DNA of 64,000 nucleotides from Adenophora triphylla var. japonica (GCA_022495995.1 JAFEMH010002564.1:124001-188000), one strand, 5' to 3'. Shown: positions 23,880 to 35,737, counted from the stretch's first letter. Notes: generated by a model not told the origin, from the sequence alone. Numbers and translations: made by a program.

Positions 23880-23965
23880 AGCTCAAGAAGAAGCTTTCAA
23901 AAAAAAAAAAAAAAAAGCTCAAGCGGAAGCTTTCAAAAAAAAAGGGGGGGCTCAAGCAGAAGCTA
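23880..23965. repeat. A-rich direct repeats
   Basis: About three units of GCTCAAG(A/C)(A/G)GAAGCTTTC followed by poly-A or poly-G runs. These cause spurious Lys-rich frames. Confidence 0.7.
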
Positions 23966-26377
23966 CAAAAAATGAGATCAAGGACCCAGAGCCAACGATC
24001 AAGAAGCAATGGATTCATTGAAACTGCCGTCAAATACGACTTGTCAAGGAATCACCTCAAGGCCCGTGCTTCATCATTCAACCTTCCGAGCATTTTCGCC
24101 AAAGGCCGCACGAATATTCATGCCCTGGCCCCAAAGCCAAACACAGTTCAACCCCGAACTACGTCGACCTGAGCTCCTTGTCTTAAGGGGAACGTAGGCA
24201 ACCAGAAATGGTCCGTTCATAAACACATACAAATCTACAAACCCGGTCGCATCAATGACCTCTCCTATACACAAACCTTCTTTCACACCAGACCAACTCG
24301 ATCCTTGATACCGGTTGACTTTCTCCTCGTGATTAATCAAAGCATATCAGGTTTAATCATTGAATAACCCGAACATCAACAAAGGGTTTTAAGCAAACAT
24401 GTGATCATTGTGAACAAATCAAGTTTTCAGATGTCTCGACAAGTCTTCTTTTTCTACAAAATAGGAAAATAGAGCTAAACACTGATTTTCTGTCAGCAAG
24501 GGCTTCCATACACTTTTGCAAGCTTTTCAATGCTCATACTCTCTCAAAAGAGTCAAACCCAAAAGCATGTTTTTTGTGCCTACATCAAATAAGGCATTCA
24601 CACAAAAAGGGACCCATTTCCACCTTTTCAAATAATATATACGCCCTTGCAAGTGTACATTACAAGTCATGTCCCTCACTAAAGAGGGTCGAACTATGCA
24701 GACCTGAGCCCCTTAGTCCGAGGGGAACGTAGGCAGCCTTCATTGGTTCGGTCTAAGGAATACACAAAATTCCAAAAATTGACGCCACCAAGGCTCAGAC
24801 AAGAAGCAAGCAAGAGATTTTGCGTCTCGACAAAGCTTTAAAAGTAAATCACAAATCATCACAGTTAAAACACTTTTTGATGAGTTCAAGCACGGTCTGC
24901 TCTCGATTCACAACATGTTAAAAGACAACTTAAAACATTTAACAATCAATGTGTCTGCAATGGCAATGAATGGATACTCAGTGTTTCAGAAGGTCATTCC
25001 ATGATACTCGCGATTGGCCCTTCGTCACTCTTTCCTTTCTTCCCTCGTCTCCAACGAGTCTTCTTTCATTACACATGAGTGAGTTCTGTCTCCCTCATTC
25101 CGAGATCAAGAGTCCTCCTCGGCGTGTCAAACAAACCAGTCGCTCTCAGAGCATCGTTCCCCCATGCCTCGGCTCGGATCTCCTCACTACGAGTCTGCAA
25201 AAGGGGGCCTCTCCCCGCTAGTCTGTCAACTCGAGTCCCATAGTCAAACAAAGCGTCTCCCATGACACCCTGAGGGTTAACCCAAGCTTCTGCGCTCCTA
25301 AAGTCGCAGCTAAAATGGCAATCTTGCCTCGAAATCGCCTCGCGCCTGCTCCCCAAAACCACTTGGGACTGCCCGACATGCTGCTCATCCAGGTACTCGT
25401 GGTCAACACAATACTCTCCCGGCGTCGAAGGAGTACCACAGGAGGGAAAGCGGAATACTTTCATACCCTCAGAAAATACGGAAAGGCATCTGGATCTGTC
25501 ACGCAGAAGGAGGCTACATTCATAGTGGCAATGCCTTCCCATCTCAGCAAAGGCTCCTGCCTCATCCCGAACTGCCTGGAAACAAGCGATGGAACATAGA
25601 AAGAGGACCAAGACAAACACGGAACTCTGACAACATAGGAACCTTCCTGACAAGCCCTCCTAGTCTCAATTCCCCAATGAGGAACCCACCAACGGAGGTG
25701 AAGCGTGCCAAGTCAAACTATCCACCTTTCCCAAGCGGACTGATCCATATCCAAGACAAGGGGTCGCTGAGCAAACATCCACAAACTAAAGGACGTCAGA
25801 AGCACTGTCATAGCTTGAAATCTCTCTCCCTCTCGCCACCATAATGCAAGAAAAGCAGGGGCTTCCCCCATGCATGAACCGATCCCCCATCGCCAGGCGA
25901 TCAATGCCGTGGAAAGTTTTCCCCAAAGCCAAAGGAACGATGTCCTCGCCCGCTCAGCAGTGGCCTACCGCATCCGACAAAGCACTGGCACACATCCCGA
26001 GGGGACTGACCATGAAAAGAGTGTCTATCACTCACAAAGCAAACACGTCCCAGGAGACATCACTCCCACCGTCGCTCAAGAAACTGTCAAAGCTGCTTCA
26101 GCCCCCAACTGCTCAAAAGCCTTACCAAAGCCATTTTCGGTCACCATACACTAACCACAAACATTTCTAGCTCGTGCGACATGCACATAACATAAAAAAA
26201 GGGAGTAGAAACAACCCCTAAAGCAAAAAATAAAAGAGTTCATTACATGTGAATACATTGTGCATATATATACAAATATTTTCTTGCTCTCCTCACTAAC
26301 ATGCACAGAAAAGAAAAAAAAAGAGTCCTACTCTGAGTCATCGCCACCACCGCCTGGTAAAGACTCCCACATCTCGG

Positions 26378-26460
26378 CGCCTCCGCCAGCCACCTCATCA
26401 TCTCAGCCAGAGGCCGCACCACGTCCTCAACACCTCATCATCTCAGCCAGAGGCCGCACC
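26378..26460. repeat. 40-bp tandem duplication
   Basis: Two adjacent near-identical 40-bp units containing CAGCCAGAGGCCGCACC. They grade into the following 35-bp array through the shared AGAGGCGCC core. Confidence 0.8.
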
Positions 26461-26509
26461 ACGTCCTCAACACCTCAACAACTCGGTTAGAGGCGCCTCA
26501 CGGCTTCAA

Positions 26510-27060
26510 ACATTTCAACAAGTTCAGACAGAGGCGCCACCTCGCCCTCACCACAAGTTCAGACAGAGGCGCCACCTCACCCTCGCCCTCACCGCTAGTT
26601 CAGACAGAGGCGCCACCTCGCCCTCCCACCAAGCTCAGACAAAGGCGCCACCTCACCATCACCGCTAGTTCAGACAGAGGGGCCACCTTGCCCTCCCACC
26701 AAGCTCAGACAGAGGCGACACCTCGCCCTCACCGCTAGTTCAGACAGAGGTGCCACCTCGCCCTCGCCCTCACCGCTAGTTCAGACAGAGGCGCCACCTC
26801 GCCCTCACCGCTAGTTCAGACAGAGGCGCCACCTCGCCCTCACACCAAGTTCAGACAGAGGCGCCACCTCGCCCTCACCGCTAGTTCAGACAGAGGCTTC
26901 ACCTCGCCCTCACCATAAGTTCAGACAGAGGCGCCACCTCGCCCTCACCGCTAGTTCAGACAGAGGCGCCACCTCGCCCTCACCGCAAGTTCAGACAGAG
27001 GCGCCACCTCGCCCTCACCGCAAGTTCGGACAAAGGCACTATCGCGTCTTCATCATTTCA
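26510..27060. repeat. Tandem array, unit about 35 bp
   Basis: About 15 units built on GTTCAGACAGAGGCGCCACC plus TCGCCCTCACCGCTA, with small internal expansions of CGCCCT. GC-rich, non-coding. Confidence 0.9.
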
Positions 27061-27289
27061 GCGACTTCGGTCAAAAATGCCAGCGCGTCCTCAGCATTTC
27101 AGCGACTTCGGTCACAGGCACCTCCTCCTGCAGGTAAATACAGCAAAGGTATGTCAATAAACTTCAAATGCAAGACATAGCTGTAATAAATGCTACATAA
27201 AAGAAGAATCCCAGCACGGCATGATGCCTTTCTAAAAATTCCCACAAACAAAGTTCCATACAGGATCCACAAAATGCGCCATCAAACTC

Positions 27290-27600
27290 AACTTAGGTCC
27301 AGACGCCTTAGAATAGTCTCCCTTAGGTCCAGACGCCTTAGAATAGTCTCAACTTAGGGTCATACTCCTGAACTAAGTCTCTCTTAGGTCCAGACGCCTT
27401 AGAATAGTGTCAACTTAGGGTCATACTTCTGAACTAAGTCTCCCTTAGGTCCAGACGCCTTAGAATAGTCTCAACTTAGGGTCATACTCCTGAACTAAGT
27501 CTCCCTTAGGTCCAGACGCCTTAGAATAGTCTCAACTTAGGGTCATACTCCTGAACTAAGTCTCAATTTAGGTCCAGACGCCTTAGAACAGTCTCACCTA
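27290..27600. repeat. Tandem array, unit 61 bp
   Basis: About five units alternating CTTAGGTCCAGACGCC with CTTAGGGTCATACTCC. The period was measured as 61 between the units at 27442 and 27503. Confidence 0.9.
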
Positions 27601-27982
27601 GGCTATAGACACATTCGATGAAACTCAACTTAGATACTCCTCGCCTTTACCGGCCATCAAAGTAAGCCCAAACCCCTTCCCCAGCGAACAAAAGTAAAAC
27701 AGGAATTCTTGCAAACCCGTACAAGACCACATATCCCCAGCAGATAAAACACTGGCTGTCATCATACGCCCAAACCCCAAGGCACAAATGCCCCCAAAAC
27801 ACGAATCCCAAGGTGCAAACGCCTCCACAAACAAACTCCAAGGCGCAAGCGCCTACAAACACACATCCCACAAAGCACAAATCATTATCTTGAAATCATG
27901 CATTTAGAGGTACACACATCTCTACGTCCCTGATTAAAGGATTTGTCATGTGATAAGGCACGAACGTCTTCATCACCAGCAT

Positions 27983-28300
27983 AAATCATGATCCGTAGCC
28001 CGGAAGGCTTTAAATTACCCGGTCCGGAAGACCATATAAATTCCCCAAATCTTGATCCGCAGCCCGGAAGGCTTTAAATCACTCGGTCCGGGAGACCGCA
28101 TAAATCAGCCGAATCACTATCCATAGCCCGGAAGGCTTTAAATTACTCGGTCCGAAAGACCGTATAAACCTCCCAAATCACTATCCGCAGCCCGGAAGGC
28201 TTTAAACTACCCGATACGGAAGACCGCATAAATTACCCAAATCATTATCCGTAGCCCGGAAGGCTTTAAACTACCCGGTCCAAAAGACCGCATAAATGTC
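27983..28300. repeat. Tandem array, unit 64 bp
   Basis: Five units starting with AGCCCGGAAGGCTTTAAA at 27997, 28061, 28125, 28189 and 28253. The period is exactly 64 bp with substitutions only. Each holds the near-palindrome GGTCCGGAAGACC. Confidence 0.92.
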
Positions 28301-28314
28301 CCAAAACATTTTCA

Positions 28315-28665
28315 CAAATTAGTTCATACTCCTGAACTAGGTCCCAATTTAGGTTCATACTCCTGAAACTAAACCCCAACTTAGGTCATACTCCTGAACT
28401 AGGTCCCAACTTAGGTCATACTCTTGAACTAGGTCTCAACTTAGGTCATACTCCTGAACTAGGTCCCAATTTAGGTTCATACTCCTGAAACTAAACCCCA
28501 ACTTAGGTTCATACTCCTGAAACTAAACCCCAACTTAGGTCATACTCCTGAACTAGGTCCCAACTTAGGTAATACTCCTGAACTAGGTCCCAACTTAGGG
28601 TCATACTCCTGAACTAGGTCACAACTTAGGTTCATACTCCCGAACTAAGCCTCAACTTAGGTATA
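28315..28665. repeat. Tandem array, unit about 30-32 bp
   Basis: About 11 units of CTTAGGTCATACTCCTGAA plus CTAGGTCCCAA. The unit shares its core with one half of the 61-bp array, suggesting one derives from the other. Confidence 0.88.
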
Positions 28666-28679
28666 GACGCCTTCAGACA

Positions 28680-28800
28680 ATCTCACTCAGGACACCACCA
28701 CATCCACACAAACTTCAACTCAGGACACCACCACGTCCACACAAACTTCAACTCAGGACATCACCACGTCCACTCACCACAAACCTCACTACTTCACCAC
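28680..28800. repeat. Tandem array, unit about 33 bp
   Basis: Three to four units of AGGACACCACCACGTCCACA plus CAAACTTCAACTC. Confidence 0.8.
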
Positions 28801-29309
28801 AGGACACCGACATGTCCACACACTCACACGAACTACGATTGTCTTGATTCCCACTCAGGGATACGTAGGAATCCTATCAAAGGGTCCAGCCGTCCGACCA
28901 ACCTGGTCATCTTCTCTCTCCCAGCAAGCGATCCATATCAGGACCCTTATCTTATCGACGATACCACTTCTTTCATAAGTGACGTAGCCGAGGGGCTTCT
29001 GTAAGTACCCCAATCTGGATCGCTCTCCATCCAAGCATACGACAAAACCAAGGGCAAACTTCCGGAGGTCATAACTCCTTCATACAAACTCCGATTGAGA
29101 CGTGCCATATATGGTTGGAAAGCTCTCGACGAGAACTAGCTTGCCATCACAATTACAAAATCTGGAAAAGCATGGAAGGTCCGTACGTACCTCTTTGGAC
29201 CAGACATAATTATTACAAAATCCTCTTAAAATCCACATTATTCCCTCAAATCAGGGAAAACCAAATTTCTGGATTTCATGGAAGGTCCGTACGGACCTTC
29301 TTGCAGCCC

Positions 29310-29326
29310 CTACTATAAATAGAGGG
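29310..29326 (+). promoter_or_regulatory. LTR TATA box
   Basis: CTATAAATAGAGGG within the LTR, followed by a CT-rich region about 30 bp downstream. Confidence 0.55.
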
Positions 29327-29600
29327 CTCCCCCTCCCTCATTTTTCACACCTCCCTCTTCTTCTCTCTCCCTAAGCCTTCAGGCTCCCCTTCTAAGACCC
29401 CTCGGGGCACTCCCGATCCCTTTCGGTTTCTTCCGGGGCCTTTTGAGCTCTCTCGCGGTGCTCCGAAGCCCTATCGAGCGCTCCCGAGATGCTCCTGCGC
29501 TGCCCCGAGGCACTCTCGAGGTATTCTGAGGCCTCTCGTGGTACTCCGAAGCCTTGCCTAGTCTTTCCCGAGGCGTCCCGACCCTTTTCCGAGCCAAACC

Positions 29601-29760
29601 GACGATCCCGACGCACGCCGAAACTCTGCCCGAATGCAATCGACGATCCCAACACACGCCGAACCTCTGCCCGAACGATCCCTGCGATCCCAACGCACGC
29701 CGAAACTCTGCCTGAGTGTACACTTAACAATCCCGAGGCACGCCAAAGCTCTGTCCGCAG
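29601..29760. repeat. Imperfect tandem repeats of about 42 bp inside LTR
   Basis: Four units built around CGATCCC(A/G)ACGCACGCC and AAACTCTGCCCGA. They create misleading open frames on both strands. Confidence 0.8.
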
Positions 29761-30251
29761 ACAACCGGTACATCCCGAAGCAATCCCGGTTCGTCCCGGA
29801 ACACTATTCCATCCTCAAACACTATTCCCCAGCGGAAGACAGACACGAACCATCATTGGTAAGGCTGCCTTCCATTACTATTTCAATACATTTCAATACG
29901 TAGTGTACAATGTAGACATCCGATACAACATACATTTTTAAAAGCACATACACACACACACAGTTAAAGAAAGAAGGGGTACCGAAAGACTCGTTTTTAC
30001 GAGGCGACCCGGGTGAGCTCTAATATTCTAATATTCTCTTCCCGAGGAGTAACCTGACCTTCGAACTCAAAAATCTCATCACACAAAAATAGTTTTTAAA
30101 CTGATGTCATTTCTCAATGTTTTGGGCTTAATCAAAACGCCGTGGCGACTCTACAAGCAAAAAACACAGCGAGACACCTCCACCGACCAACGCAACGGAA
30201 TGCCAGATGCCGGGGCGCAATCGCGCGCCTCTCGGATCCGGGTAATTTCAC

Positions 30252-30624
30252 AACTGTGCAAACCCTATATGTAGAGAAATAGAGAGACAAGAAAACCCTT
30301 GTAACACATAGAATTATTGATCTCTATCACACTAGGAATTACAACATAAAAACTGCTAGGGAATACGGCTTATTTATACTACATATTTCTAACCCTGCAG
30401 GGTTTTCTAACCTTTAATAAAATTGACGTTGATCAGGCCTATACCGGGGTACCGCGCTATCTCCCCAAAAGGAGTGGGCGATCGCGCCCTTTGGATAGTA
30501 ACTTCGCGCGATCGCCCCCTTGGCTGGGCGTGGTCGCCCCCTTCGGTCATTCACATAAATTACTGATTTGCCCTTTGTTCGATCCCTTAAGTTGTTCCCA
30601 AGTTAGATGGCATCAAACCCAACA
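30252..30624 (-). repeat. 3' LTR (truncated) of gag-only Copia element
   Basis: Strongly similar to 32716-33003 and 42867-42933 (shared ATGTAGAGAAATAGAGAGAC, CTGCAGGGTTTTCTAA and CCGGGGTACCGCGCTAT). The roughly 175 bp of the other copy at 32539-32715 have no counterpart, so its outer end is missing where the Tat/Ogre-like LTR abuts. The internal edge ends CCCAACA and is followed by a minus-strand purine tract (30625-30640, AAGGTGGAGATT). Confidence 0.85.
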
Positions 30625-31159
30625 AATCTCCACCTTGACATCTAACCTCCCGATCACAAACCAGAACTCCCCTCTGCCTCAAATGTGTTATGCCAAATAC
30701 CAAACTTGCCTCTGGACAACCAAAACTCTATCTTCCTAGACACCCAATTGTGTTACGTCGAACACCAAAACACTTGCTACAACAGTTGATCAGACTCGTT
30801 CAAGAAGTAAATATACGTGTCTATCTAACACCCAAATGTATCCCCCTAGACACCCAAACTGTGCTGCACCGAGCACACTAATGTATCTCCAAGATACCCA
30901 AATGTTCCACTACAGTAGGCACTCAAAATTGCCCCAACCGACAATTGGGAAAATCCAATCGACATTGGATCTTGCCAACCCAAACAGATGAAGCAGCCAT
31001 ATTTTGTGGAATCCCCAACAGTACTTACCTTTTCCTCGATTCATTCCTCATTTTCCAATTGTGTGGGTTGACCTACTAACCGTGGATTGCCAGTTGAACT
31101 CCACCTTGAGTAACTTGTTGTTCCACTTGTTTGTCAACCAACCCACACGAAGCCATGCA
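30625..31159. other. Non-coding internal region with purine tract
   Basis: The minus strand reads AAGGTGGAGATT next to the LTR, the likely polypurine tract. The rest has repeated ACACCCAA-type words and no coding signal. It is what remains of the 3' internal region after loss of pol. Confidence 0.5.
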
Positions 31160-32407
31160 TTATACTTCCTTCAGATGTGTCTCTACCATACCCTCTGTTG
31201 CACGACGCTCGACACCTAAACCAAAAAATGTAGAACCTTGGATGATGTACAAGGAACCTTGTTTTACCCCTTTCAGAATTACATTCGAACCACTGCAAAC
31301 ATTTACTGCTCCACCTTCACCTTTGAAACTATATCCCCTCTTGTCTAGCCGACTAAGCGATATCAGATTCTTCGTTACTTTAGGAACATGTCTAACCTTT
31401 TTCAATGTACAAAACTTATCACCCAAAGTTTGCACCCTGATGGAGCCCATGCCAACTACCTTGTAGATAGAACCATTAGCAATATAAATATCACTCCCCT
31501 GCGTCTCTTCATAAGTTACAAACCATTCTCTGTGCGAACACATGTGATAAGAAGCCCCGAAATCAAGAATCCATATATCTATCATACATTTGTCTTCTTC
31601 GGTTATTAGGGCATAGTCTCCATTACCGTCATCTGTCATAGCTGTAGTTAACCCAAATTGCTCGCTCTTATTCAACCTAGGACATTCACATTTCCAATGT
31701 CCCTTTTCCTTGCAGTAACTGCAGACATCTTCAGGTCTTGGACCCCTTTTTGAAGAACCCTTGTTTCTCCTACCATGGCCCCTATTGCCTTCTGCAACCA
31801 ATCCTACTGACTGAGATTCTGTAGATAAACCGCTTGCCTTACGGTGGAGATCTTTGGTCTTGAGATTATTTTTAACCTCTTCCAAAGTAACCGTATCCTT
31901 ACCTTTAATGCGGGAATTCACAAATCCCTCATATGACAGTGGTAAGGAGACACACAACATAAGAGCAGCATCCTCATCTTCAACTTTAACATCAATATTA
32001 GGCAATTCAAGTAAAAAAGATGTAAACCGATCTATGTGATCCCTAATGGGCGTACCTTCCATCATTCGGAGAGAATACAACTTCTGCTTCAGGTACAACT
32101 TGTTGGTCAATGATCGTGTCAGATACATATCTTCTAATGTAAGCCACATAGCACCTCCGAAATCAGTATCTACAATATCTGCCAGAACATCATCATCTAA
32201 TCACCTGATGATTTTAGAGTGGGCCTTCTCGTCTAACGCGATCATATTTGCTACTTCCTTATTAGCTCCCTTCCCCGAACCCTTTGTTGTTGCACCCGCG
32301 ACAACACCTGTGGAAACTGCTACTGCTTTGCCCTTTGAATCCTGACAATTCCTGACTGCAGCAGCTACCGGAGACCACAAACCCTTATCTCTCGACAACG
32401 CATTCAT
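31160..32407 (-). pseudogene. Gag and partial protease of Copia element
   Basis: Start ATG at 32407 (MNALSRDKGLW). An in-frame TGA at 32201-32203 splits it, and the same frame reopens to 31160. Copia Gag signatures are clear (YLTRSLTNKLYLKQKLY; GKDTVTLEEV), as is the CCHC knuckle CSYCKEKGHWKCEC (about 31680-31725). The protease active-site region reads LDFGASYHMC, with Phe replacing the Ser of the usual DSG. The frame ends within the region before integrase. It is similar to Tnt1/Tork-type polyproteins. Confidence 0.85.
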
Positions 32408-32526
32408 CTTGATCTGCTAAAGAGAAAAACTATTCTTCCCATTGAACTTGTTAACTGGTGATTCGATTCCTTATCCCATCCTCTTCTTTTGTAATGGAAA
32501 ACCCCTAGACCTTTATCAACCGGACC

Positions 32527-32538
32527 GGCTCTAATACC
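32527..32538 (-). other. Primer binding site (initiator Met tRNA type)
   Basis: Plus-strand GGCTCTAATACC is the complement of a TGGTATCAGAGC-type PBS with a mismatch, immediately inside the LTR end at 32539. Confidence 0.65.
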
Positions 32539-33003
32539 TGTTTGCTATAACAGATGCATGCAGAAGACAGAAAATAAATCAATCACACAACACAACGATA
32601 TACGTGGTTCAACAACTTAGCTACATCCACGGGCAGAGGGCAAGAATATTATTATCAACTGACAATTACCAAATACAATCTCTAATCTAATGCACGAATT
32701 CTTGATCACAAGAATTCACAACTGTGCAAACAATATATGTAGAGAAATAGAGAGACAAGAAAACCCTTATAACACATTGAATTATTGATCTCTATCACAC
32801 TAGTAATTACAACATAAAAACTGCTAGGGAATACGACTTATTTATACTACATATTTCTAACCCTGCAGGGTTTTCTAAGCTTGAACAAAATTGTCGTTGA
32901 TCAGGCCTATACCGGGGTACCGCGCTATCGCCCCAATGGGAGTGCGCGATCGCGCCCTTTGGATAGTAACTACGCGCGATTGCCCCCTTCGGTTAATCAT
33001 AGG
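32539..33003 (-). repeat. 5' LTR of gag-only Copia element, part 1
   Basis: Begins TGTTTGCT next to the PBS and runs to the Tat-2 insertion at 33003. The LTR resumes at 42867 and ends CCAACA at 42933, so the uninterrupted LTR would be about 532 bp. Confidence 0.85.
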
Positions 33004-33574
33004 TGTTTTGGTCAAATTTCAACAATTAGATTTGTATGATGGGAAAAGTGACTAAAGTGATATGAATCTAGGTACAATGACTATCAAGTTGAATAGAAAT
33101 GGACACAGACATTTGTTAACTAGGGAAAGCCCTTGAACAACTTGTTCGCCGGCACAAAACCCCGGGAGGATGTGGCTCCTGCCTTGACCGAAAGTTTACT
33201 AAGAATTTTCTTGAGATTACAATGCTAAGAGCGTATGAAAAGGGAGCTTAGACTAGTGTAGTGCCTGTGTGAATTTACAGTGTATGTCCCTTTTTATACC
33301 TCAAAAACTAAATAACAATGAGGGCCTACAAACTCGGAATTGAGGTTTATCCTTGGAGATTTATCCGCACTCATCCGTTGGGAAAGAGATATTCGTTGGC
33401 TTGCTGAAGAAACGTGGTTGAACTGGTCTTTGGCACGTTCCCTATAAAATAGGAAAAGCGTTATGCGTCCCAACCTGTAAAAACCAAGTTGTAAACAGAA
33501 CAACCCAAGTTGTTAGTACCAAGTTGTTTAGGCGTAAGTTGTAAACATGTTGATTGAAAATGTAGGGCCCAACA
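33004..33574 (-). repeat. 3' LTR of Tat-2
   Basis: 571 bp, TG...CA, matching 42291-42861 at all but one position by direct reading. The minus-strand polypurine tract (AGTTTGGGGGCAA) adjoins at 33575-33590. Confidence 0.95.
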
Positions 33575-33590
33575 ATTGCCCCCAAACTTT
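33575..33590 (-). other. Polypurine tract of Tat-2
   Basis: Plus-strand ATTGCCCCCAAACTTT, purine-rich on the minus strand and directly inside the 3' LTR. Tat-1 has a matching sequence at 4146. Confidence 0.7.
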
Positions 33591-33949
33591 TTGAATTTTA
33601 AAAAGAAGAATAGAAAGAGACAAAAAGAATTCAAAAGGTTTGCCAAAATAAGAAAGGAACGACGGTTTTAAAAAAGAGACGCGATGGGACGGTTTTCAGG
33701 TAGTTTCCCGAGGCAAAAAGGTGTATTTGTTTTAAAAGGTCTCAACCACTTTCAACCTCCATAAATAAGAAGGTTCTTGTTCCAACTCTCCCTTTCAAGA
33801 ACGTAGCTTTCAAAAAGATTACGGGAAGAAGAAGGAGAACCAGGAAAGACGGTTTTGGAGAGGAGAATCAAGTAGAAATTGCCGGTGAGTTTCTCGTTTT
33901 TTTTTTTTTTTTCAGTTCCATCTTTGAATCTTTGTTTTAAGCTTGAAAA
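33591..33949. promoter_or_regulatory. Leader and promoter region of Tat-2 antisense gene
   Basis: Holds a TATA-like CCATAAATAAGAAGG at about 33759-33773, purine-rich leader sequence and a run of T at 33899-33912. The ATG at 33950 follows. No other feature was seen. Confidence 0.4.
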
Positions 33950-35737
33950 ATGGGGAAGAGAAAGGTGGTAACTTTAATCGAGAGTGGAGAGGGTTTGCCT
34001 GTGGGTTTTCTCACCCAAAACATGTTGAAGAACCCTGAAAAAGAAAAGTGTACCATTCCTGCCGTTAATTTAGAAATTATCAAGAGGAATCACGCCATGG
34101 CTTTTGAAACCGAACTTTTTACCCATCCTGACCTAACTCCAGAGTGTTTTTCCCTAATGGGTATGTTTCCACCGAATATCCGTTCACTATTGGTCCGAAA
34201 TTCCCGTTTCCAATTTTAATCACCCAGCTCTCTTGTATCTTCCAAGCTTAACTATACCCAACTCATGCCTCAAGGTTGGAGAAGCCTTCAAACCCTAGTA
34301 AGGCTAAATGCAGAAACAGAGTTAGCAATTGGTCTAGAGGAATTTGCTTTTACGCATGAGTTTAGGAGCTTTGGTTTAGGGAGATATGGTTTTAGGGTTA
34401 GGGTTGGTAGGACGCCTTTCTTAATCGACAATGTTGATCCCGCCGATAGAGGGTGGAAGAACAAGTTCTTTTTTGCAAAGAAGAGCACCCTGGTGAAGGA
34501 TGTGGGTGCCAACTTCAAATGGAGGTCCCAAGGTAGTAGGCAATTTTTCTTACTCCAATGATGATTTTCAGCAATGTACTAACTATTTCTCCAAATTTTT
34601 CTTTGGCCTAGTTGCGAAGTTGGATGTGCTTTTTCCCTTTAAAGACAACACAGAGGAAAGAGTGAGCGAGATTTATAACTTGGAACCCTTAGTGAGAACT
34701 TTTAAGGCACTACCAGTTCAATTTGTTGCAGATTCTAACAAGGAAGTTGGTCCCAAAGAAGCCCGAGAGGCAAACCTTGAAGAAACCTTTTCTGAGCCTA
34801 TCCCAATGTCTACAGGTTAATCAAATACTTTAAATCTTTGCCTATCTCCAAGTTGTTCTAACCCCTTTAATCTGTTCTAACTCTTCATTCTATTTTGCAG
34901 CCACTCGCTCCAAGGAAACTGTTACCGCTGCTGACCTTCTTGCCGCAGCCAGAGCAAAGAGCTTGGCAAAGAAGGATGGTAAACCCCCTACCCCTGTGTC
35001 TATTGTGGCTAGCTCCCATGTGGCTGCATCCAAGAAGAAGGGGGATGCAAAGAAAAGAAAGTTGGTGGAAGCTGAGGCCACAGATGTAAACAGTGATATG
35101 GACATGGAGAAGTTAGGAGAAAAATTTAGGGCTGTTGTTGAGAAGGTAAAGATGAAGGAATCTTTGAATTTTATCAAAGAGCTCGATAAAGTACTAACAT
35201 CTTTTTTGGTGCAGGAACTCATGACCCCGATTGTGGCCTACATTGATGCATTGAAGATCAAAGCGGCGAGGCTTGGTCACGAAGGCTGCGAATCAAAAAG
35301 GAGGCTACCAAAAGTGCCAAGGAAGTGGAGAAATTGAAGAGGGAGGCAAACAAGTATGCGATGAGGTGGAAGGTTTGAAGAAGGATTTTGAACGCTTGGG
35401 AGAAGAAGTGGAAGCCATTCGTGCTGAGAATAAGGCTCATATGAAAGAGCTTGAAGTTGCAGAGGGGAACTTCAAATTCAATGCCACCAAGACTTTGTTG
35501 GAGACCCGTATTCAAATGATTGAAGAATATGAAAATGGACAGGCCACAGCTTGGAACTTGGAAGATGAGAGAAAAGTTTTGGAGGACCATATTGGTGAGC
35601 CAGATGCGGAAGAAGTGAATTCCGCGGCCCTAGAGGCTCTAGTTGATGATGCTAACAAGGATTTAAGCACCATAGTGGCTACTCCAAATGATCAAGTGGA
35701 AGATGCTACACCGGCGGCAGCAGGCCAAAAAGTTTGA
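33950..35737 (+). pseudogene. Antisense extra ORF of Tat-2
   Basis: Plus-strand gene convergent to pol, with the same position and layout as the one in Tat-1. It starts MGKRKVVTLIE. An in-frame TAA lies at 34217-34219 and a frameshift near 34535-34555. A probable intron at about 34816-34900 (CTACAG/GTTAATC donor, ATTTTGCAG acceptor) and another frameshift near 35273-35300 follow. The C-terminal half is Lys/Glu-rich and predicted coiled coil (GLKKDFERLGEEVEAIRAEN). The N-terminal sequence weakly resembles plant transposon proteins (LTPECFSLMGMFPPNIRSLL). Function unknown. Confidence 0.5.

Larger units (their letters stand above)
23690..30251 (+). mobile_element. 3' region and LTR of a large Tat/Ogre-like Gypsy element
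   Basis: No pol remains. The segment has a moderately GC-rich non-coding region, consecutive tandem arrays of different periods (26.4-28.8 kb) and a TG...CA LTR with a TATA box. Tandem-repeat-rich 3' UTRs just before the LTR are known in Tat/Ogre Gypsy elements. Two copies of a GGGGAACGTAGGCA motif (about 24187-24201 and 24720-24734) support a common retroelement origin. The left boundary is approximate. Assignment is by architecture only. Confidence 0.5.
29000..30251 (+). repeat. 3' LTR of Tat/Ogre-like element
   Basis: Starts TGTAAGTACCCC after a purine-leaning tract (GCCGAGGGGCTTC) and ends at CA near 30250-30252. A TATA box (CTATAAATAGAGG) at about 29313-29325 is followed by a CT-rich leader. 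It contains roughly four units of an approximately 42-bp repeat at 29601-29760 (GATCCC(A/G)ACGCACGCC). It abuts a truncated Copia LTR on the right. Confidence 0.6.

Noticed and set aside
23794..24172. Lys-rich plus-strand frames
   Set aside because: Caused by A-runs and CAAG/GAAGC direct repeats; no domain.
25069..25653. Minus-strand 194-residue frame with a hydrophobic, signal-peptide-like start
   Set aside because: Lies in the GC-richer non-coding 3' region of the Tat/Ogre-like element; no recognised domain, no relation to neighbouring genes, overlapping frames of similar length.
26378..28800. CRISPR-like array
   Set aside because: Units are adjacent tandem repeats without unique spacers, in a plant retroelement 3' UTR.
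29379..29941. Several overlapping frames rich in Arg/Pro/Ser on both strands
   Set aside because: Produced by the approximately 42-bp GC-rich tandem repeats inside an LTR.
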